Assembly: GCA_039925145.1 (NCBI GenBank)
Contig: JBDSZL010000061.1
Span: 124,001-188,000, forward strand
Origin: JBDSZL01 sp039925145
GTDB lineage: Bacteria > Acidobacteriota > Vicinamibacteria > Vicinamibacterales > SCN-69-37
Reading direction: 5' to 3'
DNA: 64,000 nucleotides
Shown here: in pieces, positions 16,986 to 26,375 of the stretch
How the letters are laid out: each line of letters starts with the position of its first letter
How positions within the stretch are numbered: position 1 is the first letter of the stretch
Program-made: the position numbers and the translations under genes
Notes under the pieces: model-generated
The model's input: only the letters and a program-made list of their open reading frames with translations
What the model was told of the DNA's origin: nothing
Databases searched by the model: none

Positions 16986-17900
16986 TCAGCGCACGCTGTG
17001 CTTCAGCAGGTCTTGATTGATAGCGTAGGCGGCCTCGGCGCCTTCGGCAGCCGCTACAACCACCCACTGTACAGCTCTCGATGCATCGCCGGCGACGTAC
17101 AGTCCGGGCATGTGCGTGGACTCGTACGGCCCTGTCCGCACCGTTCCCTTGTCGTTGAACTCACAACCGAGACGCTCTGCGAGTCTCGAGCACTGCGACT
17201 GACCGTTCGAGAAGAAGAGCGCTCGTCGGGGGAGCGAACTTCCGTCGGCAAACACGACGCGTTCGAGCACGCCGCCGCATCCTTCGAGCCGGGCGATGCG
17301 CGCTTCGTGTATGGCGATGCCGTTGCGCGTGAGTCGCGCCCTCTCCTTCGAGTCCAGCTCGGAATCGCCATCCGTGCAGAGCACGACGTCTTTCGACCAG
17401 CCGAGCAGCTCGAGCGACAGGCCGTGCCCTCGCTTGCCACGCCCATAGGCCGCCAGTCCGGCGTCGCGCAGCTCCCAGCCATCGCAGTAGGGACAATGGA
17501 AGACGCTGTGGCCGTACAGCTCGCTGAGACCCGGTACATCGGGCAGCAAATCGACCACGCCGGTTGCCAGCAGCAGCTTGCGGCTCGTGAATCTTCTGGT
17601 GTCGGCGAGCTCGACCTCGAAGAGACCGGTATCGAGGCGGGCGGCATCGAGCACTTCGTGAGGCTGGATGGTCACGCCCGGATACTTCGCAAGTTCCGCG
17701 CGCCCGTACTCGCGGAAGGCAGACGGCGGAGTTCCATCGCGCGTGAGAAACCCGTGTAACTCGCGCGTAGCCGCGTTTCTCGGTCTGTCGTGATCGAACA
17801 CGATGACACGCCGACAGGCTCTGGCGAGGATGAGCGCCGCGCTGAGACCGGCCGGACCCGCTCCCACGATGATGACGTCTGCATCTGCGTCAGTGTGCAT
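16986..17900 (-). CDS. Thioredoxin reductase-like FAD/NAD(P) oxidoreductase
   Basis: 304 residues. FAD-binding N-terminus (VIIVGAGPAGLSAALILARA), a CPYCDG motif (SVFHCPYCDGWELRD) at the usual position of the redox-active cysteine pair, and a C-terminal FAD motif (MPGLYVAGDASRAVQWVVVA). This matches the small thioredoxin-reductase-like family. The NADP loop (AYGRGKRGHGLSLELLGWS) is degenerate compared with true TrxB, so the physiological substrate is uncertain. It lies alone on the minus strand, convergent with rfaE2 and divergent from mfd. Confidence 0.85.
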   Translation of the reverse strand: MHTDADADVIIVGAGPAGLSAALILARACRRVIVFDHDRPRNAATRELHGFLTRDGTPPSAFREYGRAELAKYPGVTIQPHEVLDAARLDTGLFEVELADTRRFTSRKLLLATGVVDLLPDVPGLSELYGHSVFHCPYCDGWELRDAGLAAYGRGKRGHGLSLELLGWSKDVVLCTDGDSELDSKERARLTRNGIAIHEARIARLEGCGGVLERVVFADGSSLPRRALFFSNGQSQCSRLAERLGCEFNDKGTVRTGPYESTHMPGLYVAGDASRAVQWVVVAAAEGAEAAYAINQDLLKHSVR

Positions 17901-18029
17901 GGAGAAGACTCGCAGCCGGGCTCTGGCCGCCGGGGCGGGAACTGCTGGTGTTTGCGGGGGGCTGATGAGAGCGTAGCACGGCGACCCCAGTTGGTGGCTG
18001 ATGGCGACGCATCCGCCATTCGGACTAGC

Positions 18030-21000
18030 ATGGAGGGCGGTAGTGCTCCGAACCGGTGCGGTTCACCGCGCCTGAACGCTGTAGTGATCGGTCCCGCTTC
18101 ATCTCTCGCTTTTCGTGCCCTGCTCAAGTCCGCGGCCGCTCGCGCTGGACTCCATCATCCTGTACGGCAGCTGAGCGGGCTTACCCCGGCGGCGTTGGCT
18201 TTCCACGCGGCAACCGTTGCGCACGATACACCGATGGTGTTGATCGTCCCGACCGACACCGATGTCGAGCAGGTGACTGCCGACGCGCGTCTGTTCCTGG
18301 CCGTGCTGCGTGGGGCGACCGACCGGGACGTGGGCGACCTCGTGCTGCCATTCCCCTCCCAGGAAGTCGATCCCTACCGGGCGCTGCAGCCGCACTTGGA
18401 GGTGGCATCTGCCAGAGCGCGGGCGCTATTCGGCTTGGCGACCCGAACGGCGCGGTTGATCGTCGCGTCGGCTCGCTCACTCCTGCCGCGTGTCAGCGAT
18501 CCTGCCCGCATGGCCCGGGCAGGAGTGGCGCTGGTGACCGGTGTCGAGATTTCGCCCCAGGATCTCGGTGAGCGCCTCGGCACGGCCGGCTTTTCGCGCG
18601 AAGACCCCGTGGACGAGCACGGCGAATTCTGCGTGCGTGGTGGCGTCGTCGACTTCTACCCGTCTCTCGAGCCCACGCCAATACGGCTGGAGTTCATCGG
18701 CGACATCGTCGAGTCCATACGGCGGTTCGATGGAGCGACCCAGCGGTCACTTACCGCCATCGATCGGGTCACCGTCAGTCCTCAGCGCGAACTGCTGCCC
18801 GAGGATGGCGCGTCGGACGAAGCGGTGGTGTTCGATCGATCCGCGACGGTTCTGGACTACGTTCGCCAGGCCGGCGCGGTCCTGACGGTGTTCGAACGCG
18901 ACGATGTCGAAGAGCGCGGGCAGACACTCGAAGCACAGTGGCGATCGTCAGCCGACGATCTGCACGGCCGAGGCCGCGACGTGCCGCGCTACGAGTCGAT
19001 CGCTGTGCCGTGGTCGGAGCTCTCGAGCTCGCTGCAGCAGGCGCATCAGATCAGTCAGCTGGCGATCGACGAACACCGCAGCGACGGGCTGCACGTCTCG
19101 ACGGTATCGGCGATGGAGTACCACGGGCGGATCGGGGACTGGGCCGCAGAGATCCGGCGGGCCCGCGAGCAGGGCGAGACGGTGGTGTTCATCGCGGCGT
19201 CGGCGGGCCGTGCGGAGCGCACCGCGGAGATTCTGGCCGACTACGACATCCGGGCACGCGCCATTCGCGACGCAGACGATCTGGAGAGCGCTGCGGTCCT
19301 GGTGGCGACCGGACAGCTCTCCCGTGGCTTTCATCTGCCCGCCGGCAGGCTGCTGCTCTTTGCCGAGACCGATCTCTTCGAAGAGGAACGCCGCGTCCAC
19401 GAGCGTCGCCGTTCGGCTACACGGACGTTCATCTCTGATTTTCGCGACCTCAAAGTCGGCGACCTCGTCGTCCATGTCGACAATGGCATCGGCAAATTCG
19501 TCGGTTTGAAACGGCTCGCGTTGGTATCGGGACAGGAGCCACAGGAGTTCATGGAGCTCCGGTATGCGGGCGAAGACAAGCTCTTCGTGCCCCTCGAGCG
19601 GCTCGACCTGGTGCAGAAGTACACGGGCGGCGCAGCTCCCGCGCTCGATCGACTGGGTGGGACCACCTGGGAGAAGGCCAAGACCCGGGTGAAGAAGGCC
19701 ATGCGGGACATGGCCGAAGAACTGCTCAAGCTCTACGCCGCGCGCAAAGCGGTGGTGGGACATGCGTTCAGCTCAGATTCACATTGGCAGGATGAGTTCG
19801 CCGGCGCATTCGAATACGACCTGACCGTCGATCAACAAACCGCCATTGCGGACATCACTCGCGACATGGAGTCGCCAACGCCAATGGACCGGCTGCTCTG
19901 CGGCGATGTCGGCTACGGCAAGACCGAAGTGGCCATGCGCGCCGCCTTCAAAGCGGTGATCGATGGCAAGCAGGTGGCGTTTCTGGCGCCGACGACGGTG
20001 CTGGCCTTTCAGCACGTCCGCACGCTGAAGGATCGGTTTGCCGGTTTTCCAGTCCGCATCGACATGATCAGCCGTTTTCGAACAAAGCAGGAGCAGACGA
20101 ACCTGCTCGCGATGCTCGGCACCGGCCAGATGGACATCATCGTCGGCACCCATCGACTGTTGTCGAAGGATGTCGTGTTCCGCGATCTGGGATTGCTGGT
20201 GGTCGACGAAGAGCAGCGTTTCGGCGTCTCGCACAAGGAAAAGATCAAGCACCTTCGCAAGAAGGTCGACGTGCTCACCATGACGGCGACTCCGATACCT
20301 CGCACGCTGAACATGTCGCTGATCGGCATTCGCGACATGTCCGTGATCGAGACACCGCCGAGGGATCGACTAGCGATTCAGACCCAGGTCGTCAAGTTCG
20401 AGACCGACGTGATCGGCCGGGCGATCCGCACGGAACTGGAGCGCGGTGGGCAGGTGTACTTCGTCCACAACCGGGTCGAGTCGATTTACTCGATGGCCAA
20501 CCTCGTGAGCCGGCTCGTGCCAGAGGCGAAGCTGGCGGTGGCGCACGGACAGCTCGGCGAAGACAAACTCGAGACCGTGATGGTCGACTTCGTGGCGCAC
20601 AAGTTCGACGTCCTCGTGGCCACGACCATTGTCGAGAACGGCCTCGATATCCCCAACGCGAATACGATCATCATCAACCGGGCCGATCGGTACGGCCTGT
20701 CGCAGCTGTATCAGTTGCGCGGGCGAGTCGGGCGTGCAGACCGGCGCGCCTACGCGTACCTCCTGATCCCTGCAGAACAGACGCTGACGCCGATAGCCAG
20801 ACGTCGCCTGGCTGCAATCCGCGAGTTCAGTGATTTGGGCAGTGGGTTTCGAATCGCGGCGCTCGATCTCGAGATTCGCGGCGCCGGCAATCTGCTGGGT
20901 GGGCAGCAGAGCGGCCACATCGAAGCGGTCGGCTTCGACATGTACGTGCAGCTCCTCGAACAGACCATACGTGAATTGAAGGGCGAGGACCTCGAGGACG

Positions 21001-21707
21001 AGCGGCGCGCGACAGTGAATCTGCGACTCGACCTGAGGATTGACGACGCCTACGTTCCAGACATGAACCAGCGGCTCACCGTGTACCGTCGGCTTGCCAG
21101 CGCCCGGCACCTGGACGAAGTGCCCCGAGTGCTCGACGAGCTGCAGGATCGATACGGCGAGCCCCCACCATCGGTGCGAAATCTGGCCGAATATGCGCGC
21201 ATCCGGCTGATGGCCGATCAACTGGGGGTAGAAGCCCTCGACCGGGAGGGCACGACCGTGGTCTTAAGGTTCAGGCAGGATGCCAGAGTGGACCCAGCCG
21301 TGCTTGGCCACCTCATCCAGTCGAGAGGAGATCTGACCCTGCATCCACCGGCAGTTTTGAAGCTCGATCTCTCCCGACCCGCCAAACGGAGTCTGGAGCC
21401 GGTTCTACGAAGGCCCGAGTCCGGGTCGCCGCAGGCGGCCGTTCCGGGCTCGAAGGCAACAGTTGGGCGAATTCCCGCGGGCGCCGGTCAGGCGGCGCAG
21501 CCGCCGCGCAGGCCCGGAAAGAACCTGGAAGACGATAACATCGCGGACTCCTGGTGGACGGCGCGAGCGACCGCCGACGTGACGCCCGGGTTCACCCGAG
21601 ACCAGATTCTGGCCCAGGCGCCACCCGATCCTGCGGCACCGGGCGGGCTGTTCGAACGACTGGCAGACGTGCTGGGCCAGTTGAGCCAGTCGACCGTGGC
21701 GAGTTAA
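18030..21707 (+). CDS. mfd: Transcription-repair coupling factor Mfd
   Basis: 1225 residues from the ATG at 18030; an in-frame extension to 17790 is antisense to the preceding flavoprotein gene and rejected. Mfd removes stalled RNA polymerase at lesions and recruits UvrA. It has the UvrB-homology module (VDEHGEFCVRGGVVDFYPSL), the RNAP-interaction domain (LKVGDLVVHVDNGIGKFVGL), helicase Walker A GDVGYGKTEVAMRAAF (about residues 625-640), DEEQ box LLVVDEEQRFGVSHKEK, TATPIPRTLNMSL and the QLRGRVGRADRRAYAYLL motif VI. The last 110 or so residues are a Pro/Gly-rich tail beyond the usual TRCF C-terminal domain. Confidence 0.96.
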   Translation: MEGGSAPNRCGSPRLNAVVIGPASSLAFRALLKSAAARAGLHHPVRQLSGLTPAALAFHAATVAHDTPMVLIVPTDTDVEQVTADARLFLAVLRGATDRDVGDLVLPFPSQEVDPYRALQPHLEVASARARALFGLATRTARLIVASARSLLPRVSDPARMARAGVALVTGVEISPQDLGERLGTAGFSREDPVDEHGEFCVRGGVVDFYPSLEPTPIRLEFIGDIVESIRRFDGATQRSLTAIDRVTVSPQRELLPEDGASDEAVVFDRSATVLDYVRQAGAVLTVFERDDVEERGQTLEAQWRSSADDLHGRGRDVPRYESIAVPWSELSSSLQQAHQISQLAIDEHRSDGLHVSTVSAMEYHGRIGDWAAEIRRAREQGETVVFIAASAGRAERTAEILADYDIRARAIRDADDLESAAVLVATGQLSRGFHLPAGRLLLFAETDLFEEERRVHERRRSATRTFISDFRDLKVGDLVVHVDNGIGKFVGLKRLALVSGQEPQEFMELRYAGEDKLFVPLERLDLVQKYTGGAAPALDRLGGTTWEKAKTRVKKAMRDMAEELLKLYAARKAVVGHAFSSDSHWQDEFAGAFEYDLTVDQQTAIADITRDMESPTPMDRLLCGDVGYGKTEVAMRAAFKAVIDGKQVAFLAPTTVLAFQHVRTLKDRFAGFPVRIDMISRFRTKQEQTNLLAMLGTGQMDIIVGTHRLLSKDVVFRDLGLLVVDEEQRFGVSHKEKIKHLRKKVDVLTMTATPIPRTLNMSLIGIRDMSVIETPPRDRLAIQTQVVKFETDVIGRAIRTELERGGQVYFVHNRVESIYSMANLVSRLVPEAKLAVAHGQLGEDKLETVMVDFVAHKFDVLVATTIVENGLDIPNANTIIINRADRYGLSQLYQLRGRVGRADRRAYAYLLIPAEQTLTPIARRRLAAIREFSDLGSGFRIAALDLEIRGAGNLLGGQQSGHIEAVGFDMYVQLLEQTIRELKGEDLEDERRATVNLRLDLRIDDAYVPDMNQRLTVYRRLASARHLDEVPRVLDELQDRYGEPPPSVRNLAEYARIRLMADQLGVEALDREGTTVVLRFRQDARVDPAVLGHLIQSRGDLTLHPPAVLKLDLSRPAKRSLEPVLRRPESGSPQAAVPGSKATVGRIPAGAGQAAQPPRRPGKNLEDDNIADSWWTARATADVTPGFTRDQILAQAPPDPAAPGGLFERLADVLGQLSQSTVAS

Positions 21708-21752
21708 CCTGTACGATTCAGGAAGGTGCGGCCCTGCCGCGAGAGGTCATTC

Positions 21753-22808
21753 ATGAAGCGTGTGCTCACGGCGTTCGTCGTCGTCGTTCTGTCGCTCAGC
21801 GGCGGCCGGCTCGCAGCGCAGGCCAGTAAGACGGCCCTGCTCGAGCGGATCATCGTCCGCGTCAATGGCGAGATTCTGACGCAGTCGGAGCTCACGCAGC
21901 GGCAGATTGACGTTCTGCAGGAACAGCTGCAGGACAAGACAAAGCCCTCGACCGATGCGGCGCTGCAGGCAGAAATCGACAAAGTCACCCCCGACGTGCT
22001 GGTTGAATCGGTCGACGAACTGCTTCTGGTGCAGCGGGGCCGGGAGATGGGCGCGAAGTACACGGACGAGCAGTTCAAGCAGTCCCTCGAGAAGATCAAG
22101 AAGGACAACAAGCTCGATGATGCGGCGTTCAAGACCGCTCTTGCGCAGCAGGGGCTCACGGTCGACGAGTTGCGCCAGCAGCTGGAGCGGTCGTACCTGA
22201 AGCTCGAGGTGCAGCGGCGCGAGATCGGGCCCAGCATGACGATCACTCAAGAAGAGCAGCGCCAGTACTACGACCGCCACAAAGACCGCTTCATGACGCC
22301 GGTCACCATCACGCTGCGCGAGATCTTCATCCCCATCACGAGCACGGCCATCAATGGCAAGGACGTGGTCAATCCGGCAGACGAGGCCGCCGCCCGTCAG
22401 AAGATCGACGACCTGCGAGCCAGGGCTGTGAAGGGGGACGATTTCGCGGCGCTGGTGTCGGAAGCATCCGAGTCATCCACAAAAGCGAAAGGTGGGCTTG
22501 TCGGCCCTCTGAACCTCGACGATCTCAACCCTGCGCTCCAGGAGGCGATTGCCGGGCTCCAACCCGGCGGTGTCAGCGCCCCCCTCAAAGGCGCGAAGGG
22601 CTACCAGCTGTTTGAACTCGAGGCGCGATCGGTGCCGGAGTTAAAGCCGTTCGAGGGCGTTCGCGCCCAGATTCAGCAAGCTCTTCAGGACGAACGGCTA
22701 GAGCCGGAAACGCAGAAACTGCTGGCGCGTCTGCGCACCCAGGCCGTCATCGAGTGGAAAGACGACAATTACCGCCAGCTCTACCAGAAGCGGATCGCCG
22801 ACAAGTGA
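21753..22808 (+). CDS. SurA-like periplasmic peptidyl-prolyl cis-trans isomerase
   Basis: 351 residues. The ATG at 21753 opens a signal peptide (MKRVLTAFVVVVLSLSGGRL, then AAQA, probable cleavage there); the upstream in-frame start at 21726 would mask it. A SurA N-like helical region (IIVRVNGEILTQSELTQRQI) is followed by one parvulin domain (VTITLREIFIPITS to GAKGYQLFELEARS) with a KGGLVGPLNLDDLNPALQEA loop. It probably helps outer-membrane proteins fold. It follows mfd and overlaps the next gene by four bases. Confidence 0.9.
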   Translation: MKRVLTAFVVVVLSLSGGRLAAQASKTALLERIIVRVNGEILTQSELTQRQIDVLQEQLQDKTKPSTDAALQAEIDKVTPDVLVESVDELLLVQRGREMGAKYTDEQFKQSLEKIKKDNKLDDAAFKTALAQQGLTVDELRQQLERSYLKLEVQRREIGPSMTITQEEQRQYYDRHKDRFMTPVTITLREIFIPITSTAINGKDVVNPADEAAARQKIDDLRARAVKGDDFAALVSEASESSTKAKGGLVGPLNLDDLNPALQEAIAGLQPGGVSAPLKGAKGYQLFELEARSVPELKPFEGVRAQIQQALQDERLEPETQKLLARLRTQAVIEWKDDNYRQLYQKRIADK

Positions 22809-23860
22809 AGATCGGCGCACTGTCGCTCGAGCACCCCGTCGCCCTCGCCCCGATGGCGGGGATGACCGACACGGCTTTCCGCCGGCTCGTGAAGCGCAAG
22901 GGTGGGTGCGGCCTGGTCGTGACGGAAATGGTCAGCGCCGAAGGACTGGTGCGAGGCATCGACCGCACGCTCGAATATGCCGAGTACACGGAAGAAGAAC
23001 GTCCGGTCTCGATTCAGATCTTCGGCGGTGACCCCGCGCTGATGGCCGACGCGGCCCAGATCGTCGAGTCGATGGGGGCCGATATTGTCGACATCAACAT
23101 GGGCTGCCCGGTCCCCAAAATCGCGAAACACAATGCGGGCTGCAGCCTTATGCGCGAGCCGGAGCACGCGGCCAGGGTCGTCAGGGCAATGGCCCGGGCG
23201 GTGCGCATTCCGGTTACGGTCAAGATGCGCGCCGGGTGGAACGATAGCGAAATAAACGCGCCGCTACTGGCCAAGCTCGTCGAAGAAGCCGGGGCCTCCG
23301 CACTCGCGGTCCACGGGCGTACCGCGGCTCAGTCGTACAAGGGCGAGTCGGACTGGTCACTCATAGGTCGAGTGGCCGAAAGCGTGACGATTCCAGTGTT
23401 CGGGTCGGGCGACTGCGTCGAAGCTGAGCAGATCGTGTCGCGTCTCAACGGCCGGCCCGTCGGGGGTGTGCTGGTCGGGCGCGGCGCTCTCCGTAACCCC
23501 TGGATTTTCCGACAGGCGGCGGACGCCGCCGACGGGCGACCATCTCCTGTGGTCACGGCCGAAGACAGGGGCGAATTTCTCCTCCAGTATATTGATCTGT
23601 TGATTCAGGAGCGGCTCAGGGAGGGAGAAGGCTTCAGACACCAGGCGCCGGGCGCGGCGTTGACGAGTGCTCCGAGTGGTGCCCGCGGGCGAGAACGGTG
23701 GGTCATCAATAAAGTGCGTGCGCTGGGATCCTGGTACACCAAGGGCCTCGACGGCGGATCCCAATTGAGAGTGGGCATCAACTCTGCGGAGTCACTGGAC
23801 GAGCTCAAGAACCTCATCCGGACTTTCTTCATGGCCCAAGCTCTAGAACAGGTCAACTGA
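22805..23860 (+). CDS. dusB: tRNA-dihydrouridine synthase (DusB type)
   Basis: 351 residues from a GTG that overlaps the SurA-like stop (GTGA), so the two are coupled. FMN enzyme reducing uridines in the tRNA D-loop. It has VALAPMAGMTDTAFRRLVKR, the catalytic-Cys region VDINMGCPVPKIAKHNAG, PVTVKMRAGWND, LAVHGRTAAQSYKG and VFGSGDCVEAEQI with VLVGRGALRNPWIF. Assignment to the DusB branch rather than A or C is by overall likeness. Confidence 0.93.
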   Translation: MKIGALSLEHPVALAPMAGMTDTAFRRLVKRKGGCGLVVTEMVSAEGLVRGIDRTLEYAEYTEEERPVSIQIFGGDPALMADAAQIVESMGADIVDINMGCPVPKIAKHNAGCSLMREPEHAARVVRAMARAVRIPVTVKMRAGWNDSEINAPLLAKLVEEAGASALAVHGRTAAQSYKGESDWSLIGRVAESVTIPVFGSGDCVEAEQIVSRLNGRPVGGVLVGRGALRNPWIFRQAADAADGRPSPVVTAEDRGEFLLQYIDLLIQERLREGEGFRHQAPGAALTSAPSGARGRERWVINKVRALGSWYTKGLDGGSQLRVGINSAESLDELKNLIRTFFMAQALEQVN

Positions 23861-24209
23861 CCAAGTTATTCAGCTCGGTGGGATCTTTCCCATCGACGCA
23901 GTCCATTTCCGAAACAATGCACCGGTCACATGTCTGCCAGAAGAGCTTTCCCAACTCATGGTGAAGCGGGTGGGCCAGGTATGTCTGCAGCTCAGCCACT
24001 GAATCGAACTCCGCCACAGCAGAGTAGCTGTAGGGTTCTTGACCAAAGCTTCGAAGATATCCGGCATCCACATCCACCCGCTTGCCGACCCGCACGCGGA
24101 TGACAGACGGGATCTCGGAGAAAGCTCGATGAACGGCCGAGATTAACGCTCTGGTCTCGCCTGGTGACAGGGTGCTCTTTGGGCTGAAGAGCACGATGTG
24201 CGAGATCAC
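23853..24209 (-). CDS. Dabb (stress-responsive alpha/beta-barrel) domain protein
   Basis: 118 residues with the family pattern: MISHIVLFSPKSTLSPGETR start, VIRVRVGKRVDVDAGYLRSF, YSYSAVAEFDSVAELQTYLA, and HPLHHELGKLFWQTCDRCIV. Dabb proteins form small ferredoxin-like dimers of generally unknown role. Its ATG overlaps the stop of the upstream unknown gene (24206-24209) and its end overlaps dusB tail-to-tail by 8 bp, so it is the last gene of the minus-strand NtrC operon. Confidence 0.85.
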   Translation of the reverse strand: MISHIVLFSPKSTLSPGETRALISAVHRAFSEIPSVIRVRVGKRVDVDAGYLRSFGQEPYSYSAVAEFDSVAELQTYLAHPLHHELGKLFWQTCDRCIVSEMDCVDGKDPTELNNLVS

Positions 24210-24592
24210 TTCGAATCCTTCGGCGGCTTCGGTCTGGTGAAGGTGCGTGTCGCCGTCTTGCTTGGCTTGGCCGCGGAGCTGATCATCCGCTTCTTGAAGC
24301 GCGCTCGCTTCTCATCCCGGCTGATGTCGTACTTTGCCCGGGGGTCCACATGCGCTCCGCCCGGGCGCCAGCCCGGGCCGCGTCCGCGCGGTCGAACCAC
24401 CCGGCGACCGGCTTCCTCTGCCGCCTCCGGGGAGTCCCACAGCCGCTCCCGTTCGAACCATTTCAGAGTCGCTTCCGGCTGTGTGCGCTGGAGTTGCTTG
24501 AGCGTCGGCAGCAGGTCCTCAACGTAACGCGAGCGGAAGGCCGTCGCCTGCGATCCGGTCACGATTACCCAGCAAGAGAAGTTCTTGGGCAT
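24206..24592 (-). CDS. Conserved-looking basic hypothetical protein in the NtrC operon
   Basis: 128 residues, not assigned to a named family. N-terminal half is a folded-looking segment (NFSCWVIVTGSQATAFRSRY, LLPTLKQLQRTQPEATLKWF). The C-terminal half is very basic and Pro/Gly-rich (GRGPGWRPGGAHVDPRAKYD, then RFKKRM and TRTFTRPKPPKDSK), suggesting contact with nucleic acid or ribosome. Start and stop overlap with both neighbours (TGATG junction with the NtrC-type gene), so it is translated with them. Confidence 0.6.
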   Translation of the reverse strand: MPKNFSCWVIVTGSQATAFRSRYVEDLLPTLKQLQRTQPEATLKWFERERLWDSPEAAEEAGRRVVRPRGRGPGWRPGGAHVDPRAKYDISRDEKRARFKKRMISSAAKPSKTATRTFTRPKPPKDSK

Positions 24593-25977
24593 CAGGTCCG
24601 ATCCAATCGCTTCATCTTCTCAATCAACGTCGTGCGCTTCACGTGGAGCAGGTCGGCGGCCAGCCGTTTGTTGCCGCCCGTGCGTTCGAGTGCCCTGCTG
24701 ATGAGGCTCTGTTCGAATTCCGAGACGAGACGTTTCATCTCCACTCCGTTTTCCGGAATGACGACGTCCGATGGATCGACTGACACACGCAAAGCGTGAA
24801 ACTCGTCTGGAAGGTCTGCGGCACTGAGTTGCGATCGCCCGGGGGAGAGCGCGAACGTGCGTTCCATCACGTTCTCCAGCTGTCGCACGTTGCCGGGCCA
24901 GTTGAATGCCATCAGGGCCTGCTGTGCGTCCTGCGTGAGCGTCACCCTGGCTCGCGGCGGTGCCTCCGTCACGAGCCGATCGAGGAAGTGCTGCGCGAGG
25001 AGAGGAATATCGGCGCGGCGTTCACGCAGCGCCGGAATGCGCACGGGGATGACGTTGAGCCGGTAATAGAGGTCCTCTCGAAACGACCCTTCCTCGACCA
25101 TCCGCTTCAAGTCGGAGTTGGTGGCGGCCAGCACCCGCACATCTACCTTGATCGTCTGAGAATCGCCGACCCGCTCGAACTCGCGTCCCTGCAGCACGCG
25201 GAGGAGCTTCGACTGCAGCCCGGGGCTCATGGTGCCAACTTCGTCGAGGAAGAGGGTGCCGCGGTGTGCCTGTTCGAGCCGGCCCTGCCGGTTGGCGACG
25301 GCTCCCGTAAACGCACCGCGCACGTGCCCGAATAGCTCGGCCTCCAGCAATGTTTCCGGGATGGCGCTGCAGTTCAGCGCCACGAACCGCTGCGTCCGGC
25401 GCGGACTGGCGTCATGAATGGCACGGGCTGCGAGCTCTTTGCCCGTGCCCGTTTCGCCCGTGATCAGCACTGTGCTGGGTGTCCCCGCCACGGTTTTCAG
25501 CAGGTCGAACATCTGCTGCATGATCGGCGTGCAGCCGATGATCCCTTCGATGCCGAACCGATCGTGCAGCTGTGCACGCAGGTATTCGTTCTCGGTTTTG
25601 AGCCGGCGTTTTTCGAGTGCGGCGGTCAGTTCGTGAAGCAGTTCCTCGAACTGAAAGGGCTTGGTGATGAATCCTTCAGCCCCACGGCGGGTGACCTCGA
25701 CCGCCTCGCGCACCGTGGCGAATCCGGTGATGACGATGGCGATGATGTCGGGGTACCTCGCCAGGGCCTCGTCGAGCACAGCCCGTCCGTCGACGCCGGG
25801 GAGCCGCAGATCGGTAATCAGAATGTCGAAGGCAAACTGCTTGAGCCGCTCGACCGCGTCCTCGCCGGTGCCGGCCTGCGTCACCACGAATCCGGACTCG
25901 CCGAGTCGCTCCGCAATGACGTCACGAAATCCGGTCTCATCGTCGACGAGTAGAAGATGCTGGGAGGTCTCGGCCAT
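24592..25977 (-). CDS. NtrC-family sigma-54-dependent response regulator
   Basis: 461 residues from the ATG at 25977; an upstream in-frame start at 26100 is not family-like. Receiver domain with the phospho-acceptor Asp56 in DILITDLRLPGVDG and Lys in FITKPFQ. AAA+ domain with Walker A GETGTGKE, the sigma-54 contact loop GAFTGA, and LFLDEVGTMSPGLQSKLLR. C-terminal Fis-type HTH (NKRLAADLLHVKRTTLIEKM). All three domains are complete. A sigma-54 promoter at 26806 in front of the sigma factor gene is a candidate target, and the hybrid kinase at 27767-29389 a candidate partner (both inference). Confidence 0.94.
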   Translation of the reverse strand: MAETSQHLLLVDDETGFRDVIAERLGESGFVVTQAGTGEDAVERLKQFAFDILITDLRLPGVDGRAVLDEALARYPDIIAIVITGFATVREAVEVTRRGAEGFITKPFQFEELLHELTAALEKRRLKTENEYLRAQLHDRFGIEGIIGCTPIMQQMFDLLKTVAGTPSTVLITGETGTGKELAARAIHDASPRRTQRFVALNCSAIPETLLEAELFGHVRGAFTGAVANRQGRLEQAHRGTLFLDEVGTMSPGLQSKLLRVLQGREFERVGDSQTIKVDVRVLAATNSDLKRMVEEGSFREDLYYRLNVIPVRIPALRERRADIPLLAQHFLDRLVTEAPPRARVTLTQDAQQALMAFNWPGNVRQLENVMERTFALSPGRSQLSAADLPDEFHALRVSVDPSDVVIPENGVEMKRLVSEFEQSLISRALERTGGNKRLAADLLHVKRTTLIEKMKRLDRT

Positions 25978-26141
25978 GCGCGACGGTATTTTGACACGAA
26001 CGGATCCGATGGACGAGGCTATTCGCGCGACGCGAGATTCGACGATTGGCCCTTCAAGGCTAAGGTCGCCGCAAAGCCCTACCGATACTGATGGAGACAC
26101 GCTTCGGCACGTGGGGTTGAAGTTGTCAGTCTCGATCCTGG

Positions 26142-26375
26142 ATGGTTACGATGCTGCTTGATAGGAAGACTGTCTCGATTCCCAGAGCCTGCGAGCTGGT
26201 CGGCGTCAGCCGCCGGACAATCTACAACTGGATCTCCAGCGGTAAAGTGCAATACGTCCGCACCGCCGGCGGGTCCGTGCGCATCTTCGAAGACACGCTG
26301 TGGCGTGATGCCGCCCAGGTCGTCGAGAACGATCACCTCGCCGATTGGAATCAGCGGCTCAGCCGTGGCGCCTGA
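26142..26375 (+). CDS. Small excisionase/MerR-type helix-turn-helix protein
   Basis: 77 residues. The HTH reads RKTVSIPRACELVGVSRRTI followed by YNWISSGKVQYVRTAGGSVR, the helix-turn-helix plus wing of excisionase-type DNA-binding proteins (HTH_17). A short tail (IFEDTLWRDAAQVVENDHL) follows. Divergent from the NtrC-type gene with a 165-bp intergenic region. A following 84-residue ORF overlaps its end by 11 bp, so the two form a pair. Confidence 0.8.
   Translation: MVTMLLDRKTVSIPRACELVGVSRRTIYNWISSGKVQYVRTAGGSVRIFEDTLWRDAAQVVENDHLADWNQRLSRGA

Noticed and set aside
17790..18029. 80-residue N-terminal extension of mfd
   Set aside because: It is antisense to the flavoprotein gene and unlike any Mfd N-terminus; the ATG at 18030 is used.
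26158..26364. Upstream extension of the DHp-like ORF
   Set aside because: It reads out of frame through the HTH gene and is Ser/Ala/Pro-rich; the overlap start at the GTG 26365 is more likely.
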